NCBI GenBank assembly: GCA_033439795.1
Contig: JAUTDP010000002.1
Span: forward strand, 4,030,001 to 4,094,000
DNA length: 64,000 nucleotides
Direction: 5' to 3'
DNA from: Sordaria brevicollis
Taxonomy: Eukaryota > Ascomycota > Sordariomycetes > Sordariales > Sordariaceae
Shown: positions 37,730-49,623 of the stretch, piece by piece
Position numbering within the stretch: the stretch's first letter is position 1
How the letters are laid out: each line of letters opens with the position of its first letter
The notes under the pieces: generated by a model
The model's input: only the letters and a program-made list of their open reading frames with translations
Databases searched by the model: none
Told to the model about the DNA's origin: nothing
Translations under genes and position numbers: made by a program

Positions 37730-38624
37730 ACTATACGACTACATACGGCTTACGGGGCAGCACGACACGACACGCGATCTTTTCGAACTCCTTTTTTTGT
37801 GGATGACTTTCATCACGCTCCTTCACGACGTTACGCCTCTTCCATTCCTGTTCACGGTTATCAAACTACCTTTGTCACGACGTTACCGTTTCGTTTCTTC
37901 TGGCTTTTTTTAGTTCATCCTTTTTACAATCCTCTTCATTTGTCGACCATGTTTCAATGCCCACGACTCACAGCAACCATTTTGATGACCTTTCTATTCA
38001 CCAAATAATATTTCTGTGGATGATCGAAGATGGGAGTTTGCAGACAAGAACTTGAAATTTTCTCATTTTCCACGTCAGACCTATCAAACATCACTTTTGT
38101 ATCGTTATTTCTTTAACTTTACGACAAAATGTTTTCCTTTGATGAATATCTGATTACCGTCAAGTCACACTAATCATTGTTAACAGACCAAACTCAAGTT
38201 CGTTGCTGTTAGAAAGGAATGATGACGTGTATAACGAGTTCAAGAAGGCCCTCTTGTTTTGACACAACAAGTCTATAAAGAAATATGATATCATATGCGC
38301 ATGACGAACGACGGCCCCTGAAACATTGCCTCGTCCATCTTTTTGTCTTCTCTCGAGTCCCCGCAAACCGTAGCGCCGCCATTCCGTAGTGTGTTGTTAA
38401 AAGACCAAGAAACAGAGACTATACCGGCGTGCTCATACACACCAAACCCGGCTTCTACCTACACGCACCCTTGAGTTGATCATGAATGCATTATATTTAC
38501 CCAAAAAACCGCGAACACCAAACTTATATATGCCAAGGTCAAAGACATCTAGAGACAAGAACAGAAACAGAAGGAATTTTCAGGAACAAAACAGATATCG
38601 CTTTTGAACTAAAACTTGACGCAT
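37730..38624. other. Spacer between hAT-like element and C1-THF synthase 3' end
   Basis: AT-rich stretch with small ORFs only. The final 100 bases are probably the 3' UTR of the minus-strand gene. Confidence 0.5.
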
Positions 38625-41600
38625 CTAGAACAGACCGTGGATCTCACCAGTCTCAGTATCAACGTCGACATTGAAGTAACCAGGAGCCGTAGGAAGACCA
38701 GGAATGGTCTGGATATCGGCAGCCAAAGCATAGAGATACCCGGCGCCAGCGGCCATGCGAACGTCTCTGATGGGGACGGTGAAGCCGGTAGGGGCACCCT
38801 TGAGCTCGGGATCGTGGCTGAGCGAGTACTGAGTCTTGGCGATGCAGATGGGCAGGTTGCCGAAGCCCTGGCGGGTATAGGTATTGACCTTTTTCTGGGC
38901 GAGCTCGCTGAACTCGACGTTAGCGGCACCGTACATCTCGCGAGCGATCTTCTCAATGCGCTCCTGGACGGTGTTGCCCTCGACATCGTAGAGAAGCTTC
39001 TGGGTCTCAGGGTTGGACTTCTCGCTAGCGGCAATGACGGCGTTGGCGAGATCAACAGCACCCTTGCCACCTTCAGCCCAGTGGTTGGCGAGCACAGCGT
39101 CCTCGGCGCCAGCCTTGATGGCCTCCTCGCGGACAACCTCAATTTCGGCCGGGGTATCGGTCGAGAACTTGTTGATGGCAACGACAACGGGGACACCATA
39201 AGAGCGGGCGTTCTGGATGTGCTTGGCAAGGTTGACACAGCCAGCGCGCAGAATCTCAATGTTCTCCTCCTTGTAGACAGGGTTGAGGGGAGCACCGGGC
39301 GAGATCGGGGGACCCCCACCGTGAACCTTGAGGGCACGGATGGTAGCGACAACAACAACAACATCAGGCATGAGGCCGGAAGTACGGCACTTGATGTTGA
39401 AGAAACGCTCACCACCCATGGTGAAGTCGAAACCGGCTTCAGTGACGACGAAGCCAGACTTGGTGGCGTAGTCCTCATCAGGCTCAGTACCGGCAAGCTT
39501 GAGAGCCATCTTGTCAGCCAGGATGGAGCTGTTACCAATGCTGATGTTGGCAAAGGGACCAGCGTGGACGAAGACGGGAGTACCCTCCAGGGTCTGCATG
39601 AGGTTGGGCTTGATAGCATCCTTCATCAAGACAGTGAGAGCACCGCCAACACCGAGATCATCAGCAGTGACGGGGTCGCCGCTCTTGGAGCTGGCAACAA
39701 CCATTCTGCCAAGCCGCTCACGCATGTCAGCAAGGCTAGTGCTGAGGGCCAGAATAGCCATGCATTCACTGGCAACAGAAATGTCGAAGCCAGTGTCACG
39801 CGTGTGGCCCTTCTCAGTAGGAGCGTTACCGACGACAATGCCACGCAAATGACGGTCGTTAACATCGAGAACACGTCTCCAGGTAATGGTCTCGGGATCG
39901 ATATCGAGACGAGCAAAACGGCTAATCTCCTCCTCGGTGAGATCATCGGGGTTGGTCTTCTCAATGCCAAGCTTCTTCAAGCGGCGGAACATGATGGGGG
40001 CGAACTCCCTCTTTCCGTTCTTGGCAGGGACAAGACGCCTGTATAGAGGACCATCCTTCTGGGTGTTCTCGTGGAACATGCGGGTATCAATAGCGGCAGC
40101 AAGAAGGTTGTTGGCGGCGGTGATGGCATGGATATCACCAGTCAAGTGAAGGTTGAACTCGTCCATGGGAATGACCTGACTGTAACCACCACCGGCAGCA
40201 CCACCCTTGATACCGAAAGTGGGACCCTGGCTGGGCTGGCGAACGTTGGCGAAAGTCAAACGGCCAACGTGAGCACCAAGAGCCTGAGCCAGACCCATAG
40301 TGGTGGTAGACTTGCCTTCGCCGAGGGGAGTGGGGGTGATACCAGTAACAACGACATAGCGACCGTTGCGGCGGTGGTCAAGACGCTTGAGGATGCTGAG
40401 ATCAACCTTGGCCTTGTAAGCACCATAGGGCTCGACCTCGGAGGGCGCAAGACCAATCTCGGTGGCAATCTGGGTGATGGGCTTGGGTGCCTGAGACCTG
40501 GAGATATCGATATCGGAAGGAACGGGCTCCTGGAGCTTGAGAGGAAGGGGAACGGATCCCCTCTTCTTCTGGTTCTCGAAGTAGAAAGTGGTAGCCTCGA
40601 CAACGTTCTGCAAAAGCATAGCAACGGTCATGGGACCAACACCGCCGGGAACGGGAGTAATGGCAGAAGCGACCTGAGCGGCCGACTCGAACTCGACATC
40701 ACCGACCAGGCGGACACCAGACTTCTTGGTAGCATCCTCAACGTAGTTGGTGCCGACATCGATGACAACGGCACCCTTCTTGAGCCACTCGCCCTTGACA
40801 AAGTTGGGCTGGCCAATGGCGGCAACAACGACATCGGCCTCCTTGAGGTACTGCTTGAGGTCGGCAATGGCAGTCTTGGAGTGGCAGACAGTGACGGTAG
40901 CATCGGCGTTCTTGAGGAGGTAGCTCACGGGGCTGCCCACGATATCACTACGACCGAGGACGACCGCGTTCTTTCCCTTGAGCTCAACACCGGCCTCGGC
41001 GAGAAGGGCCATGACACCCTTGGGGGTGCAGGGGATGAAATGGGGGTGGCCGCCGCGCTTGGCAAGCTCGCCAATGTTCAAGGTGCCGAAACCGTCGACA
41101 TCCTTCTCGTTGGCCACGGCCGAAGTGACAGCATACTCGGAGATGTGCTTGGGGAGGGGCAGCTGGACCAGCATGCCATGGACGGTCGAGTCGTTGTTGA
41201 GCTGGACGACCTTGGCGATAAGCTCGGCCTCGGTGGCATTCTCGTCGAACTTGATCAACTCGGCCTCGATACCGCACTGTAATTTGGGATCACATGTCAG
41301 CCCTTGTCTGCCGTCCAATTTCATCTGAAGTGCGCAGAGTTCGTACTAACCTCCTCAGCAGCCTTCAACTTCATGCGCACATAGGTAGCTGCATGGCAGA
41401 TGGACGGTCAGCAACGCGCGAAGGGACAATGTCAGGCACAGAAATATTTGGTGTCATGGCGGGGTAGGTGTTAGTCGCCAACCCAACTTACAGGAATCGG
41501 AACGATCACCAACTGCACATTCAACTGGTTAGCCGATTCGTCTTCATATGCATACAGGATGCAGAACAAGACGCAAAACGCACCTTGGATGATCTTGAGG

Positions 41601-41704
41601 CATGGACGGAAACGCGGGTTGGTCTTCTTCTTCTCCTCAATGGTCTGGCGAAGACTCTCGCGGATGCGCTTGGCCAGCGCGGTGCCGTCGATCTTGGAGG
41701 CCAT
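38625..41704 (-). CDS. ADE3: C1-tetrahydrofolate synthase (trifunctional)
   Basis: This enzyme interconverts one-carbon folates through methylene-THF dehydrogenase, methenyl-THF cyclohydrolase and formate-THF ligase activities, supplying purine and thymidylate synthesis. Exons on the minus strand are 41704..41584, 41512..41492 (21 nt), 41388..41351 and 41276..38625, giving 943 residues, normal for the family. The dehydrogenase/cyclohydrolase domain occupies about 1-300. It contains [19 protein letters not shown] with the catalytic Lys at 54, [17 protein letters not shown], and PGGVGPMT at 270-277. The ligase domain follows from about 310 and contains the ATP-binding [11 protein letters not shown] at 374-384. 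The start [20 protein letters not shown] suits a cytosolic form. The frame stays open upstream of it and could encode a mitochondrial presequence (see separate entry). Long plus-strand ORFs over this gene are shadows. Confidence 0.95.
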
Positions 41705-42370
41705 TGCGGTTTCCCAGGTTACGGGGGCTCTGGGAGAAGCTGAACTGGAATATGTCCTGATGGAGCTGCCGGGTTGGCCAAGAGCAGCAGCAGCGTGTCG
41801 AGATACAGGACCCTGAATGCGAGAGAAGCAGCAAGAAAATTGTAAAGTGGGAGTCTTGGGCAGAGTTGAAGATGAGGGGGAGGACACCAGCGCATTAGCT
41901 CCAAAATAGCTTGTAGCAGTTGCCCTGGGGGTAGCACCAGTGGGTTGCCGTGACCTGGATGACAGCACAAGCGATGGCCCCGTAGAGGTAGGCACCGTAG
42001 ACCCCGTAGACCCCGTAGACCCGGCCACTGGAGATACCTCTAGGCGCCAATGACGGGAGTCCCTGGGGCGGCTGCAGGTGGATCGCGGGGCGGCGGAGAA
42101 GTCACAACAAGCTTCTGAGGCGGCGAAAGCCGAGGTAGAGCTCCGAGAGCCGGCTTCCGTACTCCACGACAATGTCCATCCCTCGAGCACGTCTTGTCCC
42201 GTGTGTGTGACCTGAATCCGCCGTGTGTCCAGCAACCCGGGTGCGGACAGGGATGTGTGGAGTGCCGGCAGTGAAAGGCCTTGTTTTGTACCCTTGAGAC
42301 AGCTTCGGGGCAGACGCGACTTCCTGGACGTTGAAGACGACGCCCTCTGGATGAAACTGGAGATGGCCAT
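41705..42370 (-). other. In-frame N-terminal extension of C1-THF synthase, possible mitochondrial presequence
   Basis: The frame of exon 1 remains open upstream for 222 codons, to an ATG at 42370 (MAISSFIQRASSSTSRKSRL). The 43 residues just before the cytosolic Met are rich in Ser, Ala and Arg, and the only acidic one is a Glu two residues before that Met. They include PVSRHAAAALGQPG and IRTYSSSASPRA. RTY|S fits the R-3 type matrix-protease site. The middle contains a 9-bp tandem repeat (CCGTAGACC at 41995-42021) and might be partly intronic (AG acceptor candidate before GGTCCTGTATCTCG, about 41815). Whether it is translated is inference. Confidence 0.45.
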
Positions 42371-43779
42371 GACTGACACTATACCTACTGGGCTTGAACA
42401 ATGGAGCTTGAAAAGAGGGCGTCTTTCTGTCGTGTAAGGACGCACCCGTTGCAATGCTGTACAACACCACGCCTGGACAGCAACGGACGCAAGCTCCGGG
42501 TAGGGGAAGTTCAGAAGCCCAAGATTTCGACTCGGCCAAGCAAGCTCTCAACGGGCACCTCCACGGCGTAGTGGAGTCCAGACGCCTGACAGGATTCGGG
42601 GATCCAGGGGTTCTTTGCGCCGCACGGAGGAGTCACAATGTGCTGAATGGGTTCCTACACGACGGGGGATCGATGTCGAATACCCAATGATCGCCAGCTT
42701 GTTGGTCGTGACTTGTGGTTTTTTTTTTTTTTTTTTTTTTTTCTTTGCCGTTCTCGAGGAGTCACCGATTGTGAGCGTGAATGTGTCCCAAGGGCTTTTA
42801 TACCGCAAGTAATGATATATGACAACAGGCCATGAATCCAACCAGAAAGGTAGACTCCAAAGTTGAGACAGTCAAAGGCGTCATGAAAGAAGTCATGTTG
42901 TAGGTGGGCCATGCTCCTTCATAGGATGAGGAGAGGTTGAGATGCGCATTGAGAGGGGTTGGAACTTGAATTCGGACGAGTACGTGTTCATTTTGTGGAC
43001 ATTCTTGAATTACTCTTCTCGAAAGATGGTTCGGGAGAGAAGCCTCCGTCTTCCTCGACCGCATCTCAAAATAACTGGATAGCCGTGTTTCTTGATGCAA
43101 TTTGTACAAGTGCCTTCATACGACTGCAGTTGCGGAATGCAGAATCGCAGAATGTCCAAAAATGACACCCATGCATGCATGCCCTTGGAGCTCTTTGGTT
43201 GAGCTTGATGAACTTACTAGTATGTAACAAGCTGAGTGGGCTCGCACTGTCCTGTGGCTTCAATTGCCCGTGCCGCACAAGTTGACTCTTAAACTCTGAG
43301 TCACAGGCTGTGCCACACTTTTTTATCAGTGGTGGCTGACGGACCGGCAGGCTGCACTGCCAAGCACAGAGCGAGGTGGCAGCCTGCAATGATCCAGAGT
43401 CCGAAGCCAGCTCCAAAGACACAAGGCTGGGACGAGGGACTGGAGAGGGGCAGCTTGGCATGTGCAGGGATAGGTCTTGGTTCGCCCCGCGGCCGTCAGA
43501 GTCCGCCCAGAGCAATCCAGCCTATCGCGCACAATCTGCGGAAAAATTACTGGGAGTGGAAATCCACCCAAAGAAAGAAACCACCAAGACCGATCCGACG
43601 ACGACGACCGCATCTACAAAGACACTAATCCACCCACCTCCCAAGTCGTCCAACCCGTCCCCCATCCACGCCCCCCGCGATATTTCTCGACGACGAACCC
43701 ACTCGGTCCCTCCCGACGACAATTACACATTTCCATACCGCCGTCCAACGTCGTCACATTTTAATATACCCCAGTCAAG
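42371..43779. promoter_or_regulatory. Divergent promoter region, C1-THF synthase / eIF3i
   Basis: This is a non-coding spacer between divergent genes. It contains a run of 24 T at 42719-42742. The 200 bases before 43780 are C/A-rich leader. No transposon structure was found. Confidence 0.5.
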
Positions 43780-45074
43780 ATGAGGCCCATTCTTCTTTCG
43801 GGTCACGAGCGTGCCCTCACTCAGATCAAGTTTGTCTTCCCTCCGCAACATCACCGCATACCATTTCGGCCCCGATCCAGACCCTTCTTGGTGTTTTGGG
43901 CTATGACATGTCGGCCTTACATCTAGATAGACAACCTCTAACATCAACCCCTTCTTCTGCTCTACAGGTACAACCGTGACGGTGATTTGCTCTTCTCAGT
44001 TTCCAAGGACCAGCAGATTTGCGTTTGGTTCGCGCACAATGGCGAGCGTCTCGGTACATACCACGGCCACCAGGGTGCCATCTGGACCATCGACGTCGAC
44101 CCTACATCCACCATCCTCGCCTCCGGTTCCGCCGACAACACCATCCGCCTCTGGGAGATCAAGACCGGCAGACTTCTTAAGACATGGGACTTCCCTACCG
44201 CCGTCAAGCGCGTTGAGTTCAGCGAGGATGGCAGCAAGCTTTTGGGTGTGACGGAGAAGCGTATGGGTCACTTGGGTACAATCGTTGTTCTCGACATCAA
44301 GCTCGACGTCGACGCCGAGCAGAGCGATGAGAAGGTCATGACTATCGTCTGCGAGGATAGCAAGCCCACCGTCGCCGGCTGGAGCTACCTCAGCAAGTAC
44401 ATCATTGCCGGCCACGAGGACGGTTCCATCTCCCAGTTCGACGGCAAGAACGGCGATCTCCTCTACAACATCCCCATCCACGAGCTCAACCAGCCCATCA
44501 CCGATCTCCAGTGGTCGCACGACCGCACATATTTCATCACCGCTTCCAAGGACAAGACCTCCAAGGTGTGTCATATGGCTCCACAACTACCCCTTTTTTG
44601 GTCGGCAGGGTCCTTGAAAGAAATGGGCAACCATATCTCATAGATGTTGATCACATGCTAATCTCCCTACTTCTACAGCTCATCACAGCCAAGGACCTCG
44701 AGGTCCTCAAGACCTACCCCGCCGACACCCCTCTTAACAGCGCTACCATCACTCGCAAGAAGGACTACGTCATCCTTGGTGGTGGTCAGGCCGCCATGGA
44801 TGTCACCACCACCTCCGCTCGCCAGGGTAAATTCGAGGCCCGTTTCTACCACAAGATCTTTGAGAGCGAGATTGGTCGCGTGCGCGGTCACTTCGGTCCC
44901 CTCAACACTGTCGCCGCCGACCCGACCGGCAAGAGCTACGCCAGCGGTGGTGAGGACGGTTACGTCCGTATCCACCACTTCGACAAGGGTTACTACGACT
45001 TCATGTACGAGGTTGAGAGGGAGAGGCAAAACAAGCTCAACCAGCAGCAGCAACAGCAGGCCGCTACTGCCTAA
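43780..45074 (+). CDS. TIF34: Eukaryotic translation initiation factor 3 subunit I (eIF3i)
   Basis: This WD40 beta-propeller subunit of eIF3 helps scanning and 43S assembly in the cytoplasm. Exons are 43780..43829, 43968..44565 and 44679..45074, giving 347 residues, the usual length. Exon 1 encodes [17 protein letters not shown] and joins [20 protein letters not shown] through a split Lys codon. WD repeats are visible as [12 protein letters not shown]...[17 protein letters not shown], ...[12 protein letters not shown], ...[10 protein letters not shown] and ...[20 protein letters not shown]. The C-terminus ends in a polyGln/Ala tail. All junctions have GT-AG ends (intron 1 donor GTTTGT, intron 2 donor GTGTGT). 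The start is in good context (GTCAAGATGAGG). Confidence 0.95.
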
Positions 45075-45968
45075 GCGATTTTTCTGAATTCCGACGAATC
45101 GACTACTTTCTCGAACGATTGACTTCCGGAGGTTATTCCCAGCAGCAGCACGAGAGCAAGGATTTCGAAAAAGGGGCGACAGGAAAAGAAAACAAAGATA
45201 GGGGTGGGCAGGCGGATTCTCGGCACGGAATTACGCGGGCTGGATTGTGTTGTTTTGAGTTCGGAGTCTTTTCCTCGTCCTAGAGGAAAGAAATGAAGAA
45301 GCAGACGGGTTCTTTTTTTTTACTATCGCGCGTCCAGGGATCCAACAAATTCGGGGGATATTGGGCCTTTCACACAAACGGCGTTTATTTTCCAGGCAAA
45401 CTAATCTGAGAACAATGGGCGGTTCACCTAGAAAGTTGGAGATGACAAAAGTGACGAAAAGAGTGCAAAATCTGGAGAGGAGAGAGAACTTGGTGATCTG
45501 GTTTGATGTGCAACTTCTGGGCGGCAGGTCAGGACACTTTGATCTGTCTTTCAGCCGTCCATGTGATTATCAGATTTGACGCAGTGAGTCCACTGAAGGT
45601 CTGAAATTGTTTTCTGACTTTGGTGTATTGGATGAAATAGCCTGAACTAAACAAGTGGAAATAGGGAGAGGTAGAAGGAATCAAGCACAGGACTGCACAC
45701 AAATTACGATGGCCTAGACGTCTGAACTATTTATGATTTTTATTCCTCATGTAGGCAAGAGAGATGGTTGATCCTGGCTAAAATAGGTACTCTCCATGAC
45801 CGATAACCGTAACATGAACCGTGAACATCGACAAGAACGCCGCGAAATAATCCCCCTTTTCTAGACAGGTCTTCTTCTCATACAGAATCCCAATCCCAAC
45901 TGTGTCACTCATCCAGTCATACGAAACGCAACTGCAGCCTACTCAACACATTGCTCCTGTCGAGCAGT
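45075..45968. other. Convergent 3' flanks of eIF3i and ISWI genes
   Basis: About 0.9 kb with only short ORFs. No repeat or RNA gene was recognised. Confidence 0.5.
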
Positions 45969-48900
45969 TTACTTCTTCTTTCCCTTGGGGGCGGCAGCCT
46001 TGCCCTTTGTCGTCTTGGAATCCGTTGACGCCACGCTTGACGCGCGCGAAGACGGCGCAGCCGACGTGGCTTTGCTGCCGGACGCCGACTTAACATTGTC
46101 TAACGCTTTGTTCTGTTCGGACAACAAATTTAGTAGAGCATCTCTAAGGACAGAAAACAAGGAGTGAATATTAAATGCTTACCTTGACACCATTAGCCTT
46201 GGTCTTCTTCTTGGCAGGAGCCAAGCCCAAAACGCTATCCTCATCGTTGTCACCATCGTCCGCCTCGCGCTTGAGCTTGCCATTGACCCCGTTCGCCTTA
46301 GCCTTGGTAGTGGTAGCGGCGGGCTGCTCGTCCTCAAACTCCTTGACGATGGTCGTCAACAGGGTGTTGCAGCGACGGCTGATCTCAATGGGGGTACGGC
46401 TGAGGAAGAACCAGTCGAAGCGGAACAGAGGGCTCTCGCGGATCTCGTCCCGAATCTTCTCGTAGATGCCCTCCGAATCGACGCCGTACTTGTCCAGCAT
46501 CACCAGGAGGAAGCGGTCCTCCTCTTCCGTGTACACCTTCTTGTTGGTGGTCGAGACGGTGTAATTGATCTTCAGCTGCTGCAACGGCACGCGGTACTGG
46601 CTCATCTTCTTGCGCAACATCTTGCGCTGATGCTCAATCTTGCGCATCCGTTCCTCGCCGTCCTCGATGACCTTCAGGTACTTGGGGTAGTCCGGAATCT
46701 CAGTATACCGTTGCCAAAAGACCTTGGCGTAAGCCTTGATCTCTGCAGGAGTCTTGCTGTCGACTTCCTGCGCGATGCCCTCGTAGTCGTTGCGGCCGTA
46801 GCGGCCTGAGCCGTTGATGAACTGCTGGAAGTCTCGCCTGTTCCAGTCACCGAAGCCTTGCTCCGCGAGCTTCTGCTTTTCAGCTTGCTCCTCTTCAGTC
46901 AAGGGAGTGGCGTTATCAATCTCTTGCTGATCCAAAGCTCTTTCAGCCTCGCGCTCTTCCAGGGTCTCATCATCTCCATCAGCCAGGGGGACTTTATAGC
47001 CGATCTCCTTGCGATAGTAAGCCGTCTCTCTGTCTTGCAGTTCGCGGAGGCGGAGGGGATAGAACTGATAGTCGTGCACAGGTACCTGCTTGGGAGCGCG
47101 CGGCGCCTTGGGCTTTGTGTCGGCTGTTCTTCCGCCGGTCTGCAGAGCCTGCTTATAGTACTTATCGATGGAGTAGATCTGCTCCTTGCGTTCACGCTTC
47201 GCCGGGTTGATCCAGTTGATGCCGACATCTTTCTTGCGAGCCGCGAAATCTTCTCCGTTCCACTCGTACGCCGACTCCGAGGTGAACTTTTGCAAGTCAT
47301 CAAGGCCAAGCTTTTCGTACTTGGCGTTCAACTCCTTGGTTCGGTTCTCACCTGCCGCAAGAATGGCATCGATATCGTCGTCACCCAACTCCGCGCCATT
47401 CTCGGGCAAGGCACCGAAACCACCCTTACTTTGGAAAACCTTCTCAGCGCCGTGCTGGATCATCGACAGAAGCTCGTCTTTGTTAGCAGCAGCCTTGGCG
47501 GCAATCTGAGCACGACCCTGCTGAATGACCAGCTGATCGAGGCGCAGTTTCTGGGCTGCACGTTCCAAAACCTTCTCTTCGATGGCGTTGTCCGTGACGA
47601 AACGATAAACTACGACTTGCTTTGTCTGTCCAATACGATGGGCGCGGTCCATGGCTTGCAGATCAGCCTGCGGGTTCCAATCGCTGTCGTAGAGAATGAC
47701 AATGTCGGCAGTAGTAAGGTTGATGCCGAGACCACCGGCTCTTGTGGTCAACAAGAACACAAACTTGTCTGAGCCGGGCTTGTTGTATTCATCAATCGCC
47801 GCAATACGATCTTCGTGGGCAGTGCCACCATCGATACGGCAGTACTTGTACTGGCGGAAAACACAGTAATCCTCGAGGATATCAAGCAAACGGCTCATCT
47901 GAGAGAAAATGAGGACGCGGCTGCCCTGCTTTTGCAATCGCTTGAGCAGCTTATCAAGTACGAGCATCTTTCCCGCGTTGTAAACGAGATGCTCATCGGT
48001 GGTATAGGGAGGGCCAGGCTCGGCTCCCTCGAACAAGTAAGGATGGTTGCAGCACTTACGAAGCTGCATAACGATGTTCAAGAGCCTTGTCTTGGACTCG
48101 CGCTTTCCGCCAGCTCCGTTGACGGCATCGATATCCTTCTCAAGAATCTTCTGATACCATTTCACCTGCATTTCCGACATGCCAATGTAGACGTTGACCT
48201 CCTTCTTGGGCAGAAGGCTCTTCTCGACATCACTCTTGACACGACGCAGCAAGAACGGTCGTAGTACACGGTGGAGCTGCTGTACAACCGTGTCCTGGTC
48301 CCTATCCTGGCCGGAAAACCATTGGTCGAAAGCCTCGGAATCTCCGAAGACATCTGGTAGCAGGAAGTTAAGCAGAGCCCAAAGCTCGTGCAAGTTGTTT
48401 TGGAGGGGAGTGCCCGTAATCAGGAGACGGTTCCTCGAGTTGAACACTCTGATGACTTGAGCCAATGATGACTCTTCGTTCTTGATACGATGGGCTTCGT
48501 CGATGATGATATACTCCCAGGCAAACTTCTTCAGGTGGGCCTTCTCCCTGAGAATCATCTCGTAACTGGTGATGCACACATCGAAGTTCTCGTCCACCAG
48601 GCGATCCTGGATGAGCTGTTGACGTTCTTCCTTGGCGCCCTGCAGTACCAGTACGTTCACCTCCGGTGTCCACTTGGCGAACTCTCGTTTCCAGTTGTCC
48701 AGGGTCGATTTGGGAACAATAACCAAATGGGGGCCGGTAATATCCATGATGTGCCGAAGATAACCCAAGAAGGAGATGGTCTGTAGTGTCTTTCCGAGAC
48801 CCATTTCGTCGGCCAAGATGCCCGAAATACCGTTTTCATGAAGGGAGATCAGCCAGTTGAGACCAGCAATCTGGTAATCCCTCATGGTGCCTTGAATGAA

Positions 48901-49623
48901 GGCAGGCGACTCGCGGAACACGGTTTCGGCGGATCCACCCACTTTCTCGTCCTTGAGCAACTCGGCGTCTTCCTCGGCTTCGGTCCGGCGACGCCTCTCG
49001 CTAGTAGCACCGCCCTGGCGACCAGCGCCCTTCTTTGACTTTGCGTCCTCGGCATTCTGTCGATCAATTTCGGCCATAATCTCACGGATCTTGGGGTTCG
49101 GGTTTGTCTCGATGAAATGGCGGAAGAGGTCGGTCAGTCCGAGGAGGTAGCGGAATCTTCGGAGGGAATCATCTTCCTGAAGTCGAGTTAGGATCGCGAC
49201 CAAGAGTGCGCTGGATATGGCGACGGAGGACCAAGAGTCGAGACGTAAGGATGCGCTGTTATCTTACCTTGGACTCTCCTAGCCTGTCATGCTTTTTGCC
49301 GAAAATGCTCCGTCGTAGTTGGTTGGCCTCGGATCGCTTCTTACGCCCATCTACTGGCTCGCCTGCGACGCTGCTCTCGGTAGTATTTGGGTTGGTATCG
49401 GAATCAGTATAGTCGGGCGTCTCATCGACCTCCTATATGGCCACGGTCAAACGTCAGTTCCACTGCCGTGCAACGCAGGGTGTGTTGGCGCAAGGGTGCA
49501 TTTATGGAGAGGGTTAGGTAGACCTCATACCATCTCTGATGCGGGGACATTGGAAGTCTCTGGGGCGTCGGGCATTGACGCGTCGTCGTCGTCCTGGACG
49601 GGCTGTCGCGAACGTGGGGCCAT
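45969..49623 (-). CDS. ISW1: ISWI-type chromatin remodelling ATPase
   Basis: This SNF2-family ATPase slides and spaces nucleosomes in the nucleus. Exons are 49623..49531, 49432..49268, 49176..46183 and 46112..45969, giving 1131 residues. The N-terminus [20 protein letters not shown] is acidic. The helicase core has DEMGLGKT at about 209-216 and DEAH at about 312-315 ([17 protein letters not shown]), then the C-terminal lobe with [20 protein letters not shown] and [24 protein letters not shown] and SLIDE follow, for example [20 protein letters not shown] and the block ending [20 protein letters not shown]. The last exon adds a Ser/Ala/Lys-rich tail ending KGKKK. A nearer AG acceptor (exon from 46143) would instead give a short RCSTKF tail. 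I prefer the longer tail because it is lysine-rich and the intron length (70 nt) is normal. Confidence 0.93.

Noticed and set aside
38616..41282. Plus-strand ORFs of 476 and 403 codons, and a 336-codon minus-strand ORF in another frame, over the C1-THF synthase
   Set aside because: They are mirror frames produced by strong codon bias of the real gene. They contain no domain and are Gly/Leu/Asp or Ser/Pro biased.
46858..47772. 304-codon plus-strand ORF opposite the ISWI gene
   Set aside because: Shadow frame of a highly expressed gene with no domain of its own.
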